Origin: Alphaproteobacteria bacterium UBA4588
GTDB lineage: Bacteria; Pseudomonadota; Alphaproteobacteria; Puniceispirillales; Puniceispirillaceae
Direction: 5' to 3'
DNA: 7,194 nucleotides
Assembly (NCBI GenBank): GCA_002387605.1
Contig: DGJU01000069.1
Span: forward strand, 12,268-19,461
Below the pieces are notes generated by a model. The model was not told the origin of the DNA. It did no database searches and was given only the letters and a program-made list of their open reading frames with translations. Within the stretch, counting starts at the first letter, position 1. Each line of letters begins with the position of its first letter. Of this stretch, positions 5,839 through 7,194 are shown in pieces. A program made the position numbers and the translations under genes.

Positions 5839-7194
5839 CTAGACAGGCTCGCTGCGTTTTGCTTTCTGTTTGCCGCGTGGCTCATGCGGGCTTACATCCA
5901 GTACAAGCTTATTATCGGCAACTGTTACCTTCACGATACCGCCAGACGTCAAATCGCCGAAGAGCAGATGGTCTGCCAGCGGCTTTTTGATTTCTTCTTG
6001 GACAACACGGGCCAGAGGGCGCGCCCCAAAGGTTGGGTGATAGCCCTTCTTTGAGAGCCAGTCACGTGCTGCTGCATCAAGATCGATTTCAACGTTTCTG
6101 TCGGTAAGCTGGGCTTCGAGCTGCATGATAAATTTATCAACAACCATCCGCACGACTTCTGGCGGCAAGGTTGCAAACGGAATAACAGCATCCAGCCGGT
6201 TACGGAATTCAGGCGTAAAGGCTTTTTCTATCGCTTCACTATCCGCATCAATCTTAGTGCCGCGGCCAAACCCAATCGCCTGTTTAGACATTTCGGTTGC
6301 ACCGGCATTTGTTGTCATGATGAGAACGACATTCCGGAAATCAACTGACTTCCCATTACTATCTGTCAGCTTGCCGTGATCCATTACCTGCAGCAGAATA
6401 TTAAACAGGTCTGGATGGGCTTTTTCAATCTCATCAAGCAACAGAACAGCATGCGGTGTCTGGTCGATGGCGTCTGTTAGCAGTCCGCCCTGATCAAACC
6501 CTACATAGCCCGGAGGCGCGCCAATAAGGCGGCTCACTGTGTGGCGTTCCATATATTCTGACATATCAAACCGCACGAGCTTCACACCAAGCGTTTCGGC
6601 AAGCTGGCGGGCGGCTTCTGTTTTACCAACACCTGTCGGACCAGAGAACAAGTAATTGCCGATTGGCTTTTCAGGCTCACGCAATCCGGCACGTGATAAT
6701 TTAATCGCTGAGGCAAGTGCTGACAGGGCATCATCCTGCCCAAACACCATACGCTTCAAGTCAGACTCCAAAGAGGCCAGCACAGATTTATCATCACGGC
6801 TTACATGCTTGGAGGGGATGCGCGCCATGGACGCTAATGTCGTTTCGATTTCTTTCTGGCCGATAACCTGTTTCCGGCGTGATTTTGGCATCAGCATCTG
6901 AGCAGCCGCCGCCTCATCAATAACGTCAATCGCTTTATCGGGAAGCTTTCTGTCATTAATATACCGGGCTGAAAGCTCAACCGCTGTTTTGATTGCTGCT
7001 GCGGTAAAACGCACATTATGATGCGCCTCATAGCGGGATTTAAGCCCTTGCAAGATTTTGATTGTGTCCGGAATTGTCGGCTCTACCACATCAATTTTCT
7101 GGAACCTGCGAGCAAGAGCGCGATCTTTTTCAAAATAGGAGCGGAATTCTTTATAGGTCGTAGACCCAATACAGCGTAGCCCCCCTGTCTGCAG
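5839..7194 (-). CDS. clpA: ATP-dependent Clp protease ATP-binding subunit ClpA (C-terminal part, cut by window edge)
   Basis: AAA+ unfoldase that feeds proteins to ClpP, usually with ClpS as N-end-rule adaptor. The reading frame is open to the window edge, giving 451 C-terminal residues of an expected 750-780; the N domain and first Walker A lie outside. Numbering from the edge: D1 sensor region CIGSTTY (8-14) and arginine-finger segment ALARRF (26-31); then D2 with Walker A GPTGVGKT (185-192), pore loop GYVG (229-232), Walker B LLLDE (251-255), sensor 1 TTN (294-296), ClpP-docking loop IGF (307-309), second arginine-finger segment FRNRLD (329-334) and sensor 2 GARPLAR (390-396). The IGF loop and the lack of a long coiled-coil middle domain between D1 and D2 exclude ClpB and argue against ClpC. 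A GTG at 7089-7087 is an internal valine, not the start. The C-terminal tail is basic (PRGKQKAKRSEPV). It converges with the DUF482 gene. Confidence 0.96.
   Translation of the reverse strand: MQTGGLRCIGSTTYKEFRSYFEKDRALARRFQKIDVVEPTIPDTIKILQGLKSRYEAHHNVRFTAAAIKTAVELSARYINDRKLPDKAIDVIDEAAAAQMLMPKSRRKQVIGQKEIETTLASMARIPSKHVSRDDKSVLASLESDLKRMVFGQDDALSALASAIKLSRAGLREPEKPIGNYLFSGPTGVGKTEAARQLAETLGVKLVRFDMSEYMERHTVSRLIGAPPGYVGFDQGGLLTDAIDQTPHAVLLLDEIEKAHPDLFNILLQVMDHGKLTDSNGKSVDFRNVVLIMTTNAGATEMSKQAIGFGRGTKIDADSEAIEKAFTPEFRNRLDAVIPFATLPPEVVRMVVDKFIMQLEAQLTDRNVEIDLDAAARDWLSKKGYHPTFGARPLARVVQEEIKKPLADHLLFGDLTSGGIVKVTVADNKLVLDVSPHEPRGKQKAKRSEPV

Noticed and set aside
5836..6054. Plus-strand open frame of 72 codons just after the DUF482 gene
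   Set aside because: It is antisense to the conserved C-terminal end of clpA and has no ribosome site or family resemblance.
7087..7089. GTG as the start of a short ClpA-like protein
   Set aside because: The frame is open upstream to the window edge and continues as conserved ClpA D1 sequence (GSTTY and RRFQKID), so this GTG is an internal valine.
5839..7194. ClpB or ClpC instead of ClpA
   Set aside because: There is no long coiled-coil middle domain between D1 and D2, and an IGF ClpP-docking loop is present, which ClpB lacks; ClpC would need at least a short middle domain.

Overview
The window looks like ordinary chromosomal core sequence from an alphaproteobacterium. The evidence is a roughly 1,200-residue class II (adenosylcobalamin-dependent) ribonucleotide reductase of the alphaproteobacterial type, a 155-residue RidA-family protein next to a DUF482 (FemAB-like) N-acyltransferase, and a nearby clpA. 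Base composition is balanced by eye rather than GC-rich, which would fit a mid-GC marine lineage such as the SAR116 group; that placement is a guess. I see no mobile element, RNA gene, CRISPR array or prophage gene.

Layout: (1) 1-224 is a noncoding leader for nrdJ. It holds a textbook 16-bp NrdR box (136-151), a degenerate second box exactly 31 bp upstream (105-120), and a plausible promoter whose -10 lies inside the perfect box. (2) 225-3863 (+) is nrdJ, complete, with all catalytic and redox cysteines and a C-terminal zinc ribbon. (3) 3864-4095 is a 232-bp gap with a strong intrinsic terminator (about 3925-3961), which isolates nrdJ as a single-gene unit. (4) 4096-4563 (+) is a RidA-family gene and 4632-5825 (+) a DUF482 acyltransferase gene, probably cotranscribed, with a possible hairpin between them. 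(5) 5839-7194 (-) is the C-terminal 451 codons of clpA, which runs off the right edge and meets the acyltransferase gene tail to tail with 13 bp between stop codons. No stretch longer than 300 bases lacks a gene.

How the genes relate: nrdJ makes deoxynucleotides independently of oxygen but needs B12, and its promoter suggests repression by NrdR when (d)ATP is plentiful. ClpA unfolds substrates for the ClpP protease. The RidA-family protein probably removes reactive enamine/imine by-products, and the DUF482 protein is an acyltransferase of unknown substrate. The three units share no evident pathway.

I found no convincing undescribed system. The points most worth checking are the nrdJ control region, the lack of a gene between the RidA-family and DUF482 genes, and a changed residue in a DUF482 signature motif.
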